Of a DNA stretch of 45,505 nucleotides, positions 23,633-32,348 are shown piece after piece. This stretch comes from a virus. The notes under the pieces were generated by a model. The model had not been told where the DNA came from. It saw only the letters and a list, made by a program, of their open reading frames with translations, and made no database searches. Position numbers and translations under genes: made by a program. Each line of letters begins with the position of its first letter. Within the stretch, counting starts at the first letter, position 1. The stretch lies in the IMG/VR virus record IMGVR_UViG_3300025276_000007, positions 1-45,505 of that record. One strand, 5' to 3'.

Positions 23633-26600
23633 TGGCTGTTGCTGCTGGTGCTTATGCCGCTGGTGCTACTGTAGCAGGGACCGCCGCTATTGTAGCTGGT
23701 ACTGTAGCTACCTACGTAGCCATAGCAGTTGTAACCTCTGTTGTACTAAGATCATTGATGCCAAAGCCACAGATGCCTTCCTTTGGCGGTGGCAACAAGC
23801 AGAACAGGGGTTATAATATAACTCAGACAGGCTCTGCGCTAGATCATCAAATAGTATACGGCAAGATGAGGACAGGCGCAGTACGAGTGTTTGACGGTAC
23901 TACGGGTTCAGACAACAAGCAACTGCACAGGGTATTAGCTTTCACTGGGCATGAGATAGAGTCCTTTGACCAGATATATATTAACGATGATCTAGCAACC
24001 GTTGCAGCTAATGGAAATGTCACATCACCTAGTCGTTATAGCGGTAAGATCAATATCAAGAAACACTTAGGTGCAGCCGACCAAGTTGCCGACAGTACTC
24101 TTGTTTCTAACGTATCTGGTTGGACAAGTAATCACAGGCTTCGTGGCATTGCTTATCTATACTGTAAGTTTACATACGATGCAGATGCTTTCCCCAATGG
24201 CGTCCCTGAGATCACTGCTGTGATCAAGGGTAAGAAGGTGTATGACCCTAGAGATTCATCCGCCGCCCCTGCTTGGTCTGACAACCCTGCACTCTGCATA
24301 AGGGACTATCTAACATCTACTGGGTACGGCTTAGGTGAGCTATCCGCTAACATAGATGACACGTTATTTTCCACTGCAGCTACCGTGTGTGATGACACTA
24401 GCACAGATGCGGGTACCGCACGTTATACAATGAACGGAGCCTTCACTACTGCTTCTACACCTGTAGACTTCCTACAAGATGCCATAACTTCTATGGGGGC
24501 TACCTTATGGTATAACCAAGGTTCGTGGAAGGTTAAGGCCGCTAAGTTTGTTGCTGCTTCAGTTAACTTTGATGAGAACGACCTTAGGTCTGGTATAAAC
24601 CTAGCCACTAGGAACTCTCGCAGAGACAACTTTAACACTGTTAGAGGTACGTTTAGGGGAGAAGAGAGCAACTACCAAGTAACAGACTTTCCACCAGTAA
24701 CCAACTCAACCCTTGCTACTGCCCTTGTTACTGGCGATTCATACACTATTACATCATTAGACGATGGCGCTGGTGGTGCAACTACAGACTTTACCCTTGT
24801 TGGGGCTACCTCTAACACAGTCGGCTTATTCTTCACAGCGGATTTATCTGGTGGCGCAGCTACAGGCACTGGCAAAGTAAACGCTTTTGTCGGGGCTGAT
24901 GGTGGTCAAGAGACTTCCATAGACTTCGACCTCTCTTTTACTGACAACTCTATAGAGGCTAGAAGAATAGCTAGGATAGTGTTAGAGAGAAACAGACAAC
25001 AGCTTACTGTCGAGGCTTCTTTCGGTCTTAGGGCTCTTCAAGTACAAACGGGAGACACCATAACTCTGACTAACACCAGACTTGGTTGGACGGCTAAAGA
25101 GTTTGAAGTCATGTCTTGGAGCTTCGGCTCTGTAGATGAATACGACTTACAAGTAGATATGGTTCTTAAGGAAATATCTGCCAGTGTCTTTGATGAGGTT
25201 GACGATGGTATAGTCTACGAAAGAGATAACACTACTTTGTTGTCAGCCTTTGAGGTGCCTACTTTAGCCTTTACTGCTGCTAACCTAAGTACTGAAGTAA
25301 GAAGGGTCAGGGGTAAAACTCTGGGTGTCTTATACATTGATGTTGTCAATACAAGTTCCATAGCAGATAAGATAGAGGTACAATACAAAAAGCCAAGCGA
25401 GACTAACTTCACAAGCCTAGCTACCCTTGGTGCATTTGTGGGTACAGAAAGGGTTGAGGTTGCGCCTGTAGAAGAGGGACTACATGATATAAGAGTACAA
25501 GCTATTAACACTCTTGGTGTTCATGGAGACTTTACTACTGTATCTAACTACAATGTCATAACCCTAAGTGCGCCACCAGCAGATGTAACTAACCTTACTG
25601 GTAATATGATAACTGGGGGCTTTGAACTTAGTTGGACACCTGTGCCTGACCTAGACTTAGCCCACTATGTAATTAAGTACTCTAAGGTATTGTCAGGTGC
25701 TTCCTACGCTTCTGCTACAACCGTCCGAGAGTCCGTACCCGCAAGTGATAGTTCCGCTGTTTTTACAGAGTATAAGCCGGGAACTTACTTCATTAAAGCT
25801 GTAGACGATGCCAGCAGCGGGTCTAATGAGTCAGTAAACGCAGCTAAACTTATTGAAAACATAGAAGCTGTGAGGAACACTGAGGTATTTACCTTGGTTA
25901 CTGATAGTCCAGACTTCAATGGGGTCAGGGTTAATGTAGAGAAGGATTCAACGGGTATCAGTCTTGCTAAACTACCTACGTTTGATACTGCACCAGAGGC
26001 TACGTTTGATGCAAGGGGCGCTGACACAACCCCTGTAGGCGTATTTGATGACTTTGATAGCTTTATAAGCACAGGCTTCTACTATTTTGAAAACTATGTT
26101 GACTTAGGCTCTAAGTTCCAGAACATAGTTTCTTATGTAGAGGAAAAGTCAAGGTTTGATAAGACACAACTCTTTGACGCTGAGAGTGGCCTGTTTGATG
26201 CTCAGACAACATCTTTGTTTGATGATGCTGGTCCTTCTATTAATGACGTTAGTACTGAGTTCCAGACAAGACATACAGATGATGATCCTGCTGGTACACC
26301 TACTTGGTCTGATTGGGTGGCGGTAAATGCTCAGTCTGGCAACGAAATACTAGCGAGAGCCTTTGAGTTCAGACTAAAGTTAGACTCTAGTAATACTGAC
26401 GCATCTCCTTTGGTGACATCATTGTCTGCTACGATAGACATGCCAGAGTACTTAGTGTCTGGTAAGGACATAACTTTTACAGGTACAACTAACATAGTGT
26501 ACAGTGTACTTGGGGTGGCTCACCCTTTCAATGCAGCCCCTGCTATTGGGTTGTCCATATCTAATTTAGCTGAGACAGACAGATATACTATAACAAACAA

Positions 26601-26706
26601 AACTAGGTCAGGGTTTACTATAAACACCTTTACTGGTGGCTCTGCTAGTACTAACAGCGTAACAATAGACTATGTAGCTAATGGCTACGGGAAGGAGTTC
26701 ACCTAA
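23632..26706 (+). CDS. Tail tip attachment protein (lambda gpJ-like)
   Basis: 1024 residues. A hydrophobic Ala/Val/Gly segment at 2-45 is followed by a Pro-rich linker (LMPKPQMPSFGGGNKQNRGYNITQTGSALDHQIVYG), then the hub region (FDQIYINDDLATVAANG and DPRDSSAAPAWSDNPALCIRDYL) typical of gpJ. A Thr/Gly-rich insert lies at about 355-425, then fibronectin-type III-like domains from about 590 (PPADVTNLTGNMITGGFELSWTPVPDLDLAHYVIKY). The C-terminal 300 residues are beta-rich. It forms the tip and probably the central receptor-binding spike. Confidence 0.92.
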   Translation: MAVAAGAYAAGATVAGTAAIVAGTVATYVAIAVVTSVVLRSLMPKPQMPSFGGGNKQNRGYNITQTGSALDHQIVYGKMRTGAVRVFDGTTGSDNKQLHRVLAFTGHEIESFDQIYINDDLATVAANGNVTSPSRYSGKINIKKHLGAADQVADSTLVSNVSGWTSNHRLRGIAYLYCKFTYDADAFPNGVPEITAVIKGKKVYDPRDSSAAPAWSDNPALCIRDYLTSTGYGLGELSANIDDTLFSTAATVCDDTSTDAGTARYTMNGAFTTASTPVDFLQDAITSMGATLWYNQGSWKVKAAKFVAASVNFDENDLRSGINLATRNSRRDNFNTVRGTFRGEESNYQVTDFPPVTNSTLATALVTGDSYTITSLDDGAGGATTDFTLVGATSNTVGLFFTADLSGGAATGTGKVNAFVGADGGQETSIDFDLSFTDNSIEARRIARIVLERNRQQLTVEASFGLRALQVQTGDTITLTNTRLGWTAKEFEVMSWSFGSVDEYDLQVDMVLKEISASVFDEVDDGIVYERDNTTLLSAFEVPTLAFTAANLSTEVRRVRGKTLGVLYIDVVNTSSIADKIEVQYKKPSETNFTSLATLGAFVGTERVEVAPVEEGLHDIRVQAINTLGVHGDFTTVSNYNVITLSAPPADVTNLTGNMITGGFELSWTPVPDLDLAHYVIKYSKVLSGASYASATTVRESVPASDSSAVFTEYKPGTYFIKAVDDASSGSNESVNAAKLIENIEAVRNTEVFTLVTDSPDFNGVRVNVEKDSTGISLAKLPTFDTAPEATFDARGADTTPVGVFDDFDSFISTGFYYFENYVDLGSKFQNIVSYVEEKSRFDKTQLFDAESGLFDAQTTSLFDDAGPSINDVSTEFQTRHTDDDPAGTPTWSDWVAVNAQSGNEILARAFEFRLKLDSSNTDASPLVTSLSATIDMPEYLVSGKDITFTGTTNIVYSVLGVAHPFNAAPAIGLSISNLAETDRYTITNKTRSGFTINTFTGGSASTNSVTIDYVANGYGKEFT

Positions 26707-27629
26707 TGGCTCAATTTGACTTTACAACAGCCGATGGGCCGATAGTAGGAACTAAGGGTTTCCCTAATACTAGGGCCGATATTAACTCTGCACTACTAGC
26801 CCTAATATCTAACTCTTCTGGTGATGCAGAACCTACAGGAACCCAAGCTAATCAGTTCTGGTATGAGACTGACACTAACATCCTTAAGATCAGGAATGAA
26901 GCTAATTCTGGTTGGATAAATGTACTTACACTAGACGAAAGCATGACCGTCTCCGCATCAGAACTTAACTTGCTTGATGACTTAACTAGAGGTTCTATAC
27001 TTTATGGTAATGCTTCTGGTGCAACTGCAAGGTTAGCTAAGGGTGCAGCCGATACTGTACTTACTTCTGATGGTACAGACATTTCGTGGGGTGCTGGTGC
27101 TGGTGGCGGTGCTACAGAGTTTATTGCTTCATTAGATGCTAGCAATTCAGCTACTCTTTCTTTTACAGGGTTTGATGATAGCAAGTATGACAGCTATTTC
27201 TTTACATTTCTACACGTAACTAGTGCTAACGATGTTCAGAATTTCCAATTAGTAACGAGTACTGATGGCGGCTCTAATTACGATACAGGTTCTGCTGATT
27301 ATAATTTCAATTATTCTGGCAGGTCTACCATTGCAATCGGTGGCGCTGACACAGATTTTTCAGCTATAAAACTTAGTTTTCTGCAGGGAACTGCTTCAGC
27401 CGAAGCAGGCGGGGTCAGTGGGCATCTGTATATATATGGCCCCCATCTAGCTCAGCCGACCAGAACAATAGCCCAAACGAACTATTGGAATCGTAATGGA
27501 GTGCGAGAGATAGCTCAGATAGGTGGGGAAAGAATGTCAGCAGCGGACGTAAATGCCTGTAGATTTAATTTTAGTAATGGAAATATCGCATCAGGAACAA
27601 TAACTATGTACGGAATTAAGAACTCATAG
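26706..27629 (+). CDS. Tail fibre protein A
   Basis: 307 residues. The N-terminal 80 residues (FPNTRADINSALLALISNSSGDAEPTGTQANQFWYETDTNILKIRNEANSGWI) form an anchoring module also present in the protein at 27932. A linker follows (DLTRGSILYGNASGATARLAKG, then LTSDGTDISWGAG), then a C-terminal globular domain (EFIASLDASNSATLSFTGFDDSKYDSYFFTFLHV) often seen as a phage fibre tip. Base composition from about 27110 differs from the neighbours, suggesting an exchanged receptor-binding domain. Confidence 0.78.
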   Translation: MAQFDFTTADGPIVGTKGFPNTRADINSALLALISNSSGDAEPTGTQANQFWYETDTNILKIRNEANSGWINVLTLDESMTVSASELNLLDDLTRGSILYGNASGATARLAKGAADTVLTSDGTDISWGAGAGGGATEFIASLDASNSATLSFTGFDDSKYDSYFFTFLHVTSANDVQNFQLVTSTDGGSNYDTGSADYNFNYSGRSTIAIGGADTDFSAIKLSFLQGTASAEAGGVSGHLYIYGPHLAQPTRTIAQTNYWNRNGVREIAQIGGERMSAADVNACRFNFSNGNIASGTITMYGIKNS

Positions 27630-27638
27630 GAGAGTGTC

Positions 27639-27920
27639 ATGCCACGATACCACAACATAGATGGTGAACAAGTGCAGTTCACACAAGCCGAAGAAACTGC
27701 CCGTGACGCTGAAGAACAGGCATGGGACGCTGGCGCTAATGACAGGGCTGCTGTAGGTGTTCGTGAGGAACGTGACGCACTACTAGCTGAAACTGATTGG
27801 ATGGCTTCTAGCGACCTTACCCTGTCCTCTGAGTGGGTCTCCTACAGGTCTTCTCTTAGGGACGTACCTAGTCAAGAAGGGTTTCCCAATACAATCACTT
27901 GGCCAACGAAACCAGAATAG
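27639..27920 (+). CDS. Tail fibre assembly chaperone-like protein
   Basis: 93 residues with the signature REERDALLAETDWMASSDLTLSSEWVSYRSSLRDVPSQEGFPNTITWPTKPE. This is the end of the phage tail assembly chaperone family found beside fibre genes (PF16778-like). The N-terminal half is acidic-helical (EETARDAEEQAWDAGANDRA). It lies between two fibre genes and probably helps them fold or trimerise. Confidence 0.8.
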   Translation: MPRYHNIDGEQVQFTQAEETARDAEEQAWDAGANDRAAVGVREERDALLAETDWMASSDLTLSSEWVSYRSSLRDVPSQEGFPNTITWPTKPE

Positions 27921-27931
27921 GAGCGTAAAAT

Positions 27932-28771
27932 ATGAGCCAACACGACTTTATCATAGATAACCAGTTCTTCCCCCAAACTAGGGCTGACATTAACGCTGCA
28001 TTACAAGCTATTGCATCTAACTCTTCTGGTGATACGCAGCCTACCACTAGGTACGCTAACCAGTGGTGGGTTGACACTACCGCTAACAAACTTAAGTTGC
28101 GTAATGAAGACAACGATGCTTGGATAGATATAGCCACTTTAGATCAGACTGCTGACAATGTGTTGTCTCTCAATACCCAGTCTATTACCACGGCGGCGAT
28201 AACTCTAGGTTCAACGGCACTGACTGCAACTGGTGATGAAATCAATACCCTCAAGGTTCAAGGCAAAGAAACTATCTATGTACCCGCTTCTGCTATGTAC
28301 CCAAATTCAACTAACGGTTGTGCTGGACCAGAGCAAGTAGAGCTTGCCAATGGGCCAGAACTTAAGGTGCTTGACTTCGACCCTAGCACTGCTGAGTTTG
28401 CACAGTTTAGTATTGTTTTCCCTAAGAGTTGGAATGAGGGAACCGTAACCTTTCAAGCGTTCTTTACTGTGAACGGGACCAACACAGGTACAGTTGGTTG
28501 GGGTTTATCTGGTGTAAGTATTGCAGACGATGTAAGCGCAAACACTGCTTTTGGCACCAATGTTTTAGCTACAGCTAAGGCTCACAGTGGAGTTGCTAAC
28601 GACTTAGATGTATCAGTGGAAAGCGGAGCTGTAACCATAGCTAGTGCTGCCGAAGACTGCTACACTTTCTTGCAAGTTATGAGAGATGCCACTAACGATA
28701 CTCAAACAGCAGATGCTAGACTGATGGGTATAAAACTGTTCTTCACAACAAACGCAAAGAATGACGCATAA
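27932..28771 (+). CDS. Tail fibre protein B (paralogue of A at its N-terminus)
   Basis: 279 residues. Its first 75 residues (FFPQTRADINAALQAIASNSSGDTQPTTRYANQWWVDTTANKLKLRNEDNDAWIDI) are clearly homologous to the start of the protein at 26706. The rest differs: a linker with LNTQSITTAAITLGSTALTATG, then a beta-rich domain (VLDFDPSTAEFAQFSIVFPKSWNEGTVTFQAFF). It is probably a second fibre type using the same docking site. It overlaps the glycine-rich gene as ATAATG. Confidence 0.78.
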   Translation: MSQHDFIIDNQFFPQTRADINAALQAIASNSSGDTQPTTRYANQWWVDTTANKLKLRNEDNDAWIDIATLDQTADNVLSLNTQSITTAAITLGSTALTATGDEINTLKVQGKETIYVPASAMYPNSTNGCAGPEQVELANGPELKVLDFDPSTAEFAQFSIVFPKSWNEGTVTFQAFFTVNGTNTGTVGWGLSGVSIADDVSANTAFGTNVLATAKAHSGVANDLDVSVESGAVTIASAAEDCYTFLQVMRDATNDTQTADARLMGIKLFFTTNAKNDA

Positions 28772-29520
28772 TGACTGGGTTTGGCTATAACATAAACGGG
28801 TTTGGTGCTTTCAGTGGCGGAGTTATAGCTGACGTAGTTATCTCCTCTAACGTGTCAAATATAAATTTGAGGTCATTGGCAATATCCCAAGGTTGGAACC
28901 AGACTAAAAGGCTAGTTGTTTTAATTGAAGCTGGGGTTTATGTCTTTGCTAGCTCAGCAGGGTCCCCAGCTTTAACAATAAATGGGACTTATCCTAGCGG
29001 TGTAGAGCTAATTAACGAAGGTTTTATTGTTGGTGGTGGGGGAAACGGCGGCAACAGAGGTAGGATGACAGGCTTTGATCAATATGGCAGCATCGCAGGT
29101 ACTGGTGGCACAAGTGGAGGAATAGCTTTAAGAGTTTTAAGTGCAGTAACCCTAGACAATCTGGGAACAATCGGTGGCGGTGGCGGCGGCGGTAGTGGTG
29201 GTTTTGGTGGTCCCAATGGCCCTCCCTCAGGATTTTTCCCCATCAATGGCGGCGGCGGGGGCGGTGGTCAAGGCATCGGCGGTTCTGGCGGTGCTGGCGG
29301 TGCAGGAAGCGGTTGGGGCGATGGTGCTTCAGCTAATGGTGCTGCTGGAACTCTTACTTCAGCAGGTGCGGGTGGCGGCAATGGCGGCGCTGGTGGTACT
29401 TACGGAGTCCAAGGAGGTGCTGGCGGCGGGTATGGAAGAGGGGCAGCAGGCTCCGCTATAACTGGAAATAGTAACATTACATACAAAACCACAGGCACAA
29501 GATTAGGGTCAGTCTCATGA
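28771..29520 (+). CDS. Glycine-rich receptor-binding adhesin
   Basis: 249 residues. An N-terminal beta domain (VVISSNVSNINLRSLAISQGWNQTKRLVVLIEAGVYVFASS) is followed from about residue 86 by a very Gly-rich body with repeated GGGGGGG, GGSGGAGGAG and GAGGGNGGAGG motifs. Such polyglycine patterns form stacked polyproline-II sandwiches in T4-type adhesins (Salmonella phage S16 gp38), whose loops bind the host receptor. It lies at the end of the fibre block, the expected place. The gene is GC-rich because of GGC and GGT runs. Confidence 0.78.
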   Translation: MTGFGYNINGFGAFSGGVIADVVISSNVSNINLRSLAISQGWNQTKRLVVLIEAGVYVFASSAGSPALTINGTYPSGVELINEGFIVGGGGNGGNRGRMTGFDQYGSIAGTGGTSGGIALRVLSAVTLDNLGTIGGGGGGGSGGFGGPNGPPSGFFPINGGGGGGGQGIGGSGGAGGAGSGWGDGASANGAAGTLTSAGAGGGNGGAGGTYGVQGGAGGGYGRGAAGSAITGNSNITYKTTGTRLGSVS

Positions 29521-29792
29521 GTAAACTACTAGAGTACAGGTATAACGGACGCACTTACAGCACCGAAGGTGTAGCCCAAGATGCGGCTACTCAAAGGCTG
29601 TCAGGTTTTACCGAAGAGATCAAAGAGGCCTATAGTGTTTCTACCGTGACCAGAGAGTTGCACGATGAGTTTTTATTAGACCGTAAACCTAACCTTATCA
29701 TAAAGACTACAACTCATGTTCCCGAAGATGGGGGCATATCAAACGGCACTGCGTTAGTTGAGATAACCACCACAGCAAACTTTTCTTTTTAA
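29517..29792 (+). CDS. Small protein coupled to the adhesin
   Basis: 91 residues, overlapping the adhesin stop as ATGA, so probably made with it. The protein starts LLEYRYNGRTYSTEGVAQDAATQRL, runs through a helix and ends with beta strands (NLIIKTTTHVPEDGG, then TALVEITTTANFSF). No family recognised. The pairing suggests a fibre or adhesin assembly factor. Confidence 0.6.
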   Translation: MSKLLEYRYNGRTYSTEGVAQDAATQRLSGFTEEIKEAYSVSTVTRELHDEFLLDRKPNLIIKTTTHVPEDGGISNGTALVEITTTANFSF

Positions 29793-29804
29793 TAGGAGCG
29801 ATAA

Positions 29805-30185
29805 ATGGGATACACACTAGGACACCGAAGCAGGCAGAACCTGTCTGGGGTGCATATAGACATGATAGCTGTTGTCGAAAGGGCACTAGAGATCAGCGAA
29901 AAGGACTTTAGCGTAACTGAAGGGCTTCGTAGTCTTGATCGACAGAAGGAGCTTAAGGCCACAGGTAAGTCAACTACACTCAACTCTCGTCACCTTACGG
30001 GACATGCAGTAGACGTTGTACCCTACCCTGTGTCATGGGAGTGGGAAGAGTTCTACCCTATCGGGGATGCTATGAAGAAGGCAGCAGAGGAGTTAGATAT
30101 TAAAATTGTTTGGGGTGGTGATTGGAAGAAGTTCCCTGATGGGCCACACTTCCAGCTAGATTGGAAAGCCTACCCCCTTGACTAG
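29805..30185 (+). CDS. Endolysin, M15-type D-Ala/L-Ala-D-Glu peptidase
   Basis: 126 residues. The zinc-peptidase motif is complete: SRHLTGHAVDVVPY (about 62-75) supplies His and Asp ligands in the SxHxxGxAxD pattern, and DGPHFQLDW (about 110-118) supplies the last His and the active-site surroundings. It cleaves peptide cross-links of peptidoglycan at the end of infection. There is no signal sequence, so release depends on the membrane proteins encoded next to it. TAGGAGCGATAA is a good ribosome site. Confidence 0.92.
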   Translation: MGYTLGHRSRQNLSGVHIDMIAVVERALEISEKDFSVTEGLRSLDRQKELKATGKSTTLNSRHLTGHAVDVVPYPVSWEWEEFYPIGDAMKKAAEELDIKIVWGGDWKKFPDGPHFQLDWKAYPLD

Positions 30186-30204
30186 CGGGGATGAACTTTG
30201 GGTA

Positions 30205-30456
30205 ATGAATAAAAATATATCGGCAAGTCTTATGTTTGCCTTGGTAGTGCAAGCCGCAATGATAGTTTGGGCTATTTCACAGATGAGGGCAGACGTAGAT
30301 GCCAACTACGCCTCTATAGTTAGAATAAGTGCTGATGTTAAGGCTGTTGAAACATCTTCAGTTACCCAAGCTGTGCAGCTAGGAAAAATAGAAGAGAACA
30401 TAAAGGGCATAAAAGAGTCCCTTGAAAGGATGCTAGAGGTAATGGAGAGAGACTAA
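30205..30456 (+). CDS. Small membrane protein of the lysis block (holin or spanin-like)
   Basis: 83 residues from the ATG at 30205. An alternative TTG at 30178 overlaps the endolysin stop. A membrane segment at about 8-27 (LMFALVVQAAMIVWAISQM) is followed by an Ala/Asp-rich and then a coiled-coil cytoplasmic or periplasmic tail (IEENIKGIKESLERMLEVME). The layout fits a pinholin- or spanin-like protein, but no family is recognised. It overlaps the next gene. Confidence 0.6.
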   Translation: MNKNISASLMFALVVQAAMIVWAISQMRADVDANYASIVRISADVKAVETSSVTQAVQLGKIEENIKGIKESLERMLEVMERD

Positions 30457-30938
30457 TGCTAGATCCCATAACGGCCATATCAGCCTGTACTGCAGCCTTC
30501 ACTATGACTAAGAAGCTAGTGCAACATGGTAGAGAGATAGAAGACGTTATGGGGCAGCTAGGGGAGTGGTTCGGTGCCGCCTCTGATCTCCATAGAGCAG
30601 GACAACAAAGAAAGACCCCTTCGACTATACAGAAGCTAACTGCTGGTGATAGTATAGAGAAGGAAGCCTTTGACATAATTGTCCATAAGAAGAAGTTAGC
30701 AGCTCAGGAGAAGGAGCTGATGTTCTTACTGAACATGAGGTTCGGACCCTCTACTTGGGAAGAGATGATCACTCTTAGACGTCAGATACGCAAAGAGCGT
30801 GAAGAGACTGTCTATAGGGCAATGGAAGCTAAGAAAGAAATCGTCAATAACATAGCCCTCTTCTTGTTGTCTCTGGGCATTATAGGCTTTGTTTTTCTAG
30901 GTACATATTTAATAGGTAAGGGTACAGGTTCGTGGTAA
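30456..30938 (+). CDS. Lysis-block protein with C-terminal membrane anchor
   Basis: 160 residues. A long helical cytoplasmic part (VQHGREIEDVMGQLGEWFGAASDLHRAGQQ, later EMITLRRQIRKEREETVYRAME) ends in one membrane segment at about 133-154 (IALFLLSLGIIGFVFLGTYLIG). The same type of protein recurs beside lysis genes in marine phages. Its role is unknown; membrane scaffolding in lysis is an inference. Confidence 0.65.
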   Translation: MLDPITAISACTAAFTMTKKLVQHGREIEDVMGQLGEWFGAASDLHRAGQQRKTPSTIQKLTAGDSIEKEAFDIIVHKKKLAAQEKELMFLLNMRFGPSTWEEMITLRRQIRKEREETVYRAMEAKKEIVNNIALFLLSLGIIGFVFLGTYLIGKGTGSW

Positions 30939-31225
30939 AGATGTTCGTCATACTGCTGATGCTTTCCACTGTGGGTACACAGGCTAAAGAGCCACGCATG
31001 GTTATCTGCAAGTTGTGGAAACGCATTGCTATAATGGGTATACAACAGTGCTGGTATCGTGGTCCTAACGGATCATCTGCTACGTTCTACCCTACGCCTT
31101 TAATACCTAAGTATGAGTACGGGGCAGCTTACCGACAATGTCCCCAACGTTTTGAGTGTGTATACGACTTTAAGAAACGTAGGCCTTCTGCACAAGAGAT
31201 TATAGATGGATTGAAAGGAAGATAA
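30932..31225 (+). CDS. Exported small protein (possible outer spanin-like)
   Basis: 97 residues from GTG at 30932; ATG at 30941 is the alternative. The longer start adds a Lys that suits a signal peptide. Residues about 4-18 are a signal sequence (MFVILLMLSTVGTQA). The mature part has four Cys (ICKLW, QQCWYR, RQCPQ, FECVYD), so disulfides and a periplasmic site are likely. No lipobox Cys is visible, so it is not a standard o-spanin. Confidence 0.6.
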   Translation: MVKMFVILLMLSTVGTQAKEPRMVICKLWKRIAIMGIQQCWYRGPNGSSATFYPTPLIPKYEYGAAYRQCPQRFECVYDFKKRRPSAQEIIDGLKGR

Positions 31226-31432
31226 ATGAGCGTTACTATGGAAAGATTTCTGCACTGGAAGATCATGCCTCGTATTATGATGATGGTTATGACATACATG
31301 TACATCGAAGTACTGTTCTGGTTTATGCACCTACCACCTGATGCTATGACCTCACAGGCCACTGCTCTGACTGCCACTGTGACAGGTGCTATGACCGGAG
31401 CCTTTGCTGTATGGTTAGGACATGAGAAATGA
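31226..31432 (+). CDS. Putative holin (two membrane segments)
   Basis: 68 residues. The segments PRIMMMVMTYMYIEVLFWFM and ATALTATVTGAMTGAFAVWLG form two hydrophobic helices with a short loop, and the N-terminus is basic and amphipathic. AAGGAAGATAAATG is a good ribosome site. It overlaps the next membrane protein as ATGA. A holin, which would let the signal-less endolysin out, is the most likely role. Confidence 0.65.
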   Translation: MSVTMERFLHWKIMPRIMMMVMTYMYIEVLFWFMHLPPDAMTSQATALTATVTGAMTGAFAVWLGHEK

Positions 31433-31782
31433 TAGGAGCCCTCATAAGCAGCCTTACAGGACTTGCGACGAGCGTCATAGATGGTAAGACACAGATCAAA
31501 CTGACCGAAGCTGAGATCAAGAAGAAGCAGCTTACTGGTGAGATTGACTGGGACATAGAGGCTATGAAAGCTACTGAGAACAGTTGGAAGGACGAATGGA
31601 TCACCCTACTGTTCAGTATCCCACTCATACTTGCGTTCTGTGGGGATTGGGGCAACGACATAGTAGCCCGAGGTTTTGCTGCACTTGAAGTTATGCCTCA
31701 GTGGTATCAGATTGCCTTAGGTGGTATCGTTAGTGCCAGTATAGGTATGAGGTCTGTGAGTAAGTTCTTTGGAAAGCGGTAG
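31429..31782 (+). CDS. Holin of the 3-TMS type
   Basis: 117 residues. Charged helices (KTQIKLTEAEIKKKQLTGEIDWDIEAMKATENSWKDEW) precede hydrophobic segments at about 59-69 (ITLLFSIPLILAF) and 95-108 (WYQIALGGIVSASIGMRSV), ending SKFFGKR. This is the layout of the HP1-type/3-TMS holin family (PF11351-like), in which DEW...PL and GG..GMR are conserved. It is the second holin candidate beside the gene at 31226. Confidence 0.78.
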   Translation: MIGALISSLTGLATSVIDGKTQIKLTEAEIKKKQLTGEIDWDIEAMKATENSWKDEWITLLFSIPLILAFCGDWGNDIVARGFAALEVMPQWYQIALGGIVSASIGMRSVSKFFGKR

Positions 31783-31801
31783 AGTATTAGAGTTCCCGCA
31801 G

Positions 31802-31900
31802 ATGTCAGAGCTAGACAAGCAATACCTTGAGCTAGAGAAGCAGCAACAACTAATTAAACAGCAAGCAGATTTGATACCCAAGACTAATAATAAAAAGTAA
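31802..31900 (+). CDS. Possible 32-residue coiled-coil peptide
   Basis: An open frame of 32 codons after the holin, almost entirely Glu/Gln/Lys/Leu (ELDKQYLELEKQQQLIKQQ), ending ten bases before the terminator stem. No clear Shine-Dalgarno sequence. It may be a real last gene of the late unit, or simply the transcript tail. Confidence 0.4.
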   Translation: MSELDKQYLELEKQQQLIKQQADLIPKTNNKK

Positions 31901-31912
31901 TACACAAAGTAA

Positions 31913-31950
31913 AGCCCCTGCGTCCAATTAAGGATACGGGGGCTTTTTTT
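31913..31950. terminator. Strong terminator between converging units
   Basis: AGCCCCTGCGTCC (31913-31925) pairs with GGATACGGGGGCT (31932-31944) with one mismatch around an AATTAA loop, followed by six T (31945-31950). It ends the rightward late unit. Read leftward the stem is followed by TTTAC, so it may also stop the leftward transcripts, whose last gene ends at 31949. Confidence 0.92.
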
Positions 31951-32104
31951 ATTTGCCGTGTTCTTCGTCTAAGTGCCTAAAGAGGGCATACATAGGAACC
32001 TTCATCTTAAATTCTAGGTCTTTCTCTAGCCTATCTACCTTCCCTGCTAACCACAAGATCAGTAGTGTTTGGACTACCAGTATGACGGATACTGCATCAG
32101 GCAT
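31949..32104 (-). CDS. 51-residue membrane-anchored microprotein
   Basis: Read leftward from ATG at 32104. Residues about 4-19 are a membrane helix (AVSVILVVQTLLILWLAG), then a charged helix (KVDRLEKDLEFKMKVP) and FRHLDEEHGK. Its start lies inside the end of the DUF3310 gene, which supplies the ribosome site GGTGGAAG. It is the last gene of the leftward unit, ending in the terminator. Function unknown. Confidence 0.72.
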   Translation of the reverse strand: MPDAVSVILVVQTLLILWLAGKVDRLEKDLEFKMKVPMYALFRHLDEEHGK

Positions 32105-32348
32105 CTTCCACCACCTTCATCAGCCTGTTGCCGTACCACTGAGCTTTCTTCAGGTCTTCTATGCCGTTCTTGTACCGCCATCGGTGTAAGTATTTGGCGA
32201 TATTCCCACGTAGGTATCCGATGTACTCTTCTTCGGTTAAGAAGTCTTCGATGTAGTCGATACACTCAATGTAGCCTGTCCCATAGTGGGGCGGGTGATT
32301 AACCATGTCACTGTCAAAGTCACTGACCATCTCTTTCCACTTAGCCAT
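32097..32348 (-). CDS. DUF3310 protein
   Basis: 83 residues from the ATG at 32348, which overlaps the upstream stop as TGATG. The pattern VNHPPHYGTGYIECIDYIEDFLTEEEYIGYLRGNIAKYLHRWRYKNGIEDLKKAQWYGNRLM is the signature of DUF3310, a small phage protein sometimes linked to nucleotide metabolism. Its exact activity is not known. Confidence 0.88.
   Translation of the reverse strand: MAKWKEMVSDFDSDMVNHPPHYGTGYIECIDYIEDFLTEEEYIGYLRGNIAKYLHRWRYKNGIEDLKKAQWYGNRLMKVVEDA

Noticed and set aside
29174-29461. 95-codon frame overlapping the glycine-rich gene
   Set aside because: Shadow of the GGC/GGT runs; Ala/Val-rich translation with no ribosome site or partner.
32074-32302. Overlapping frames near the DUF3310 gene
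   Set aside because: The DUF3310 signature and ATG overlaps identify the true frame; the others have no features.
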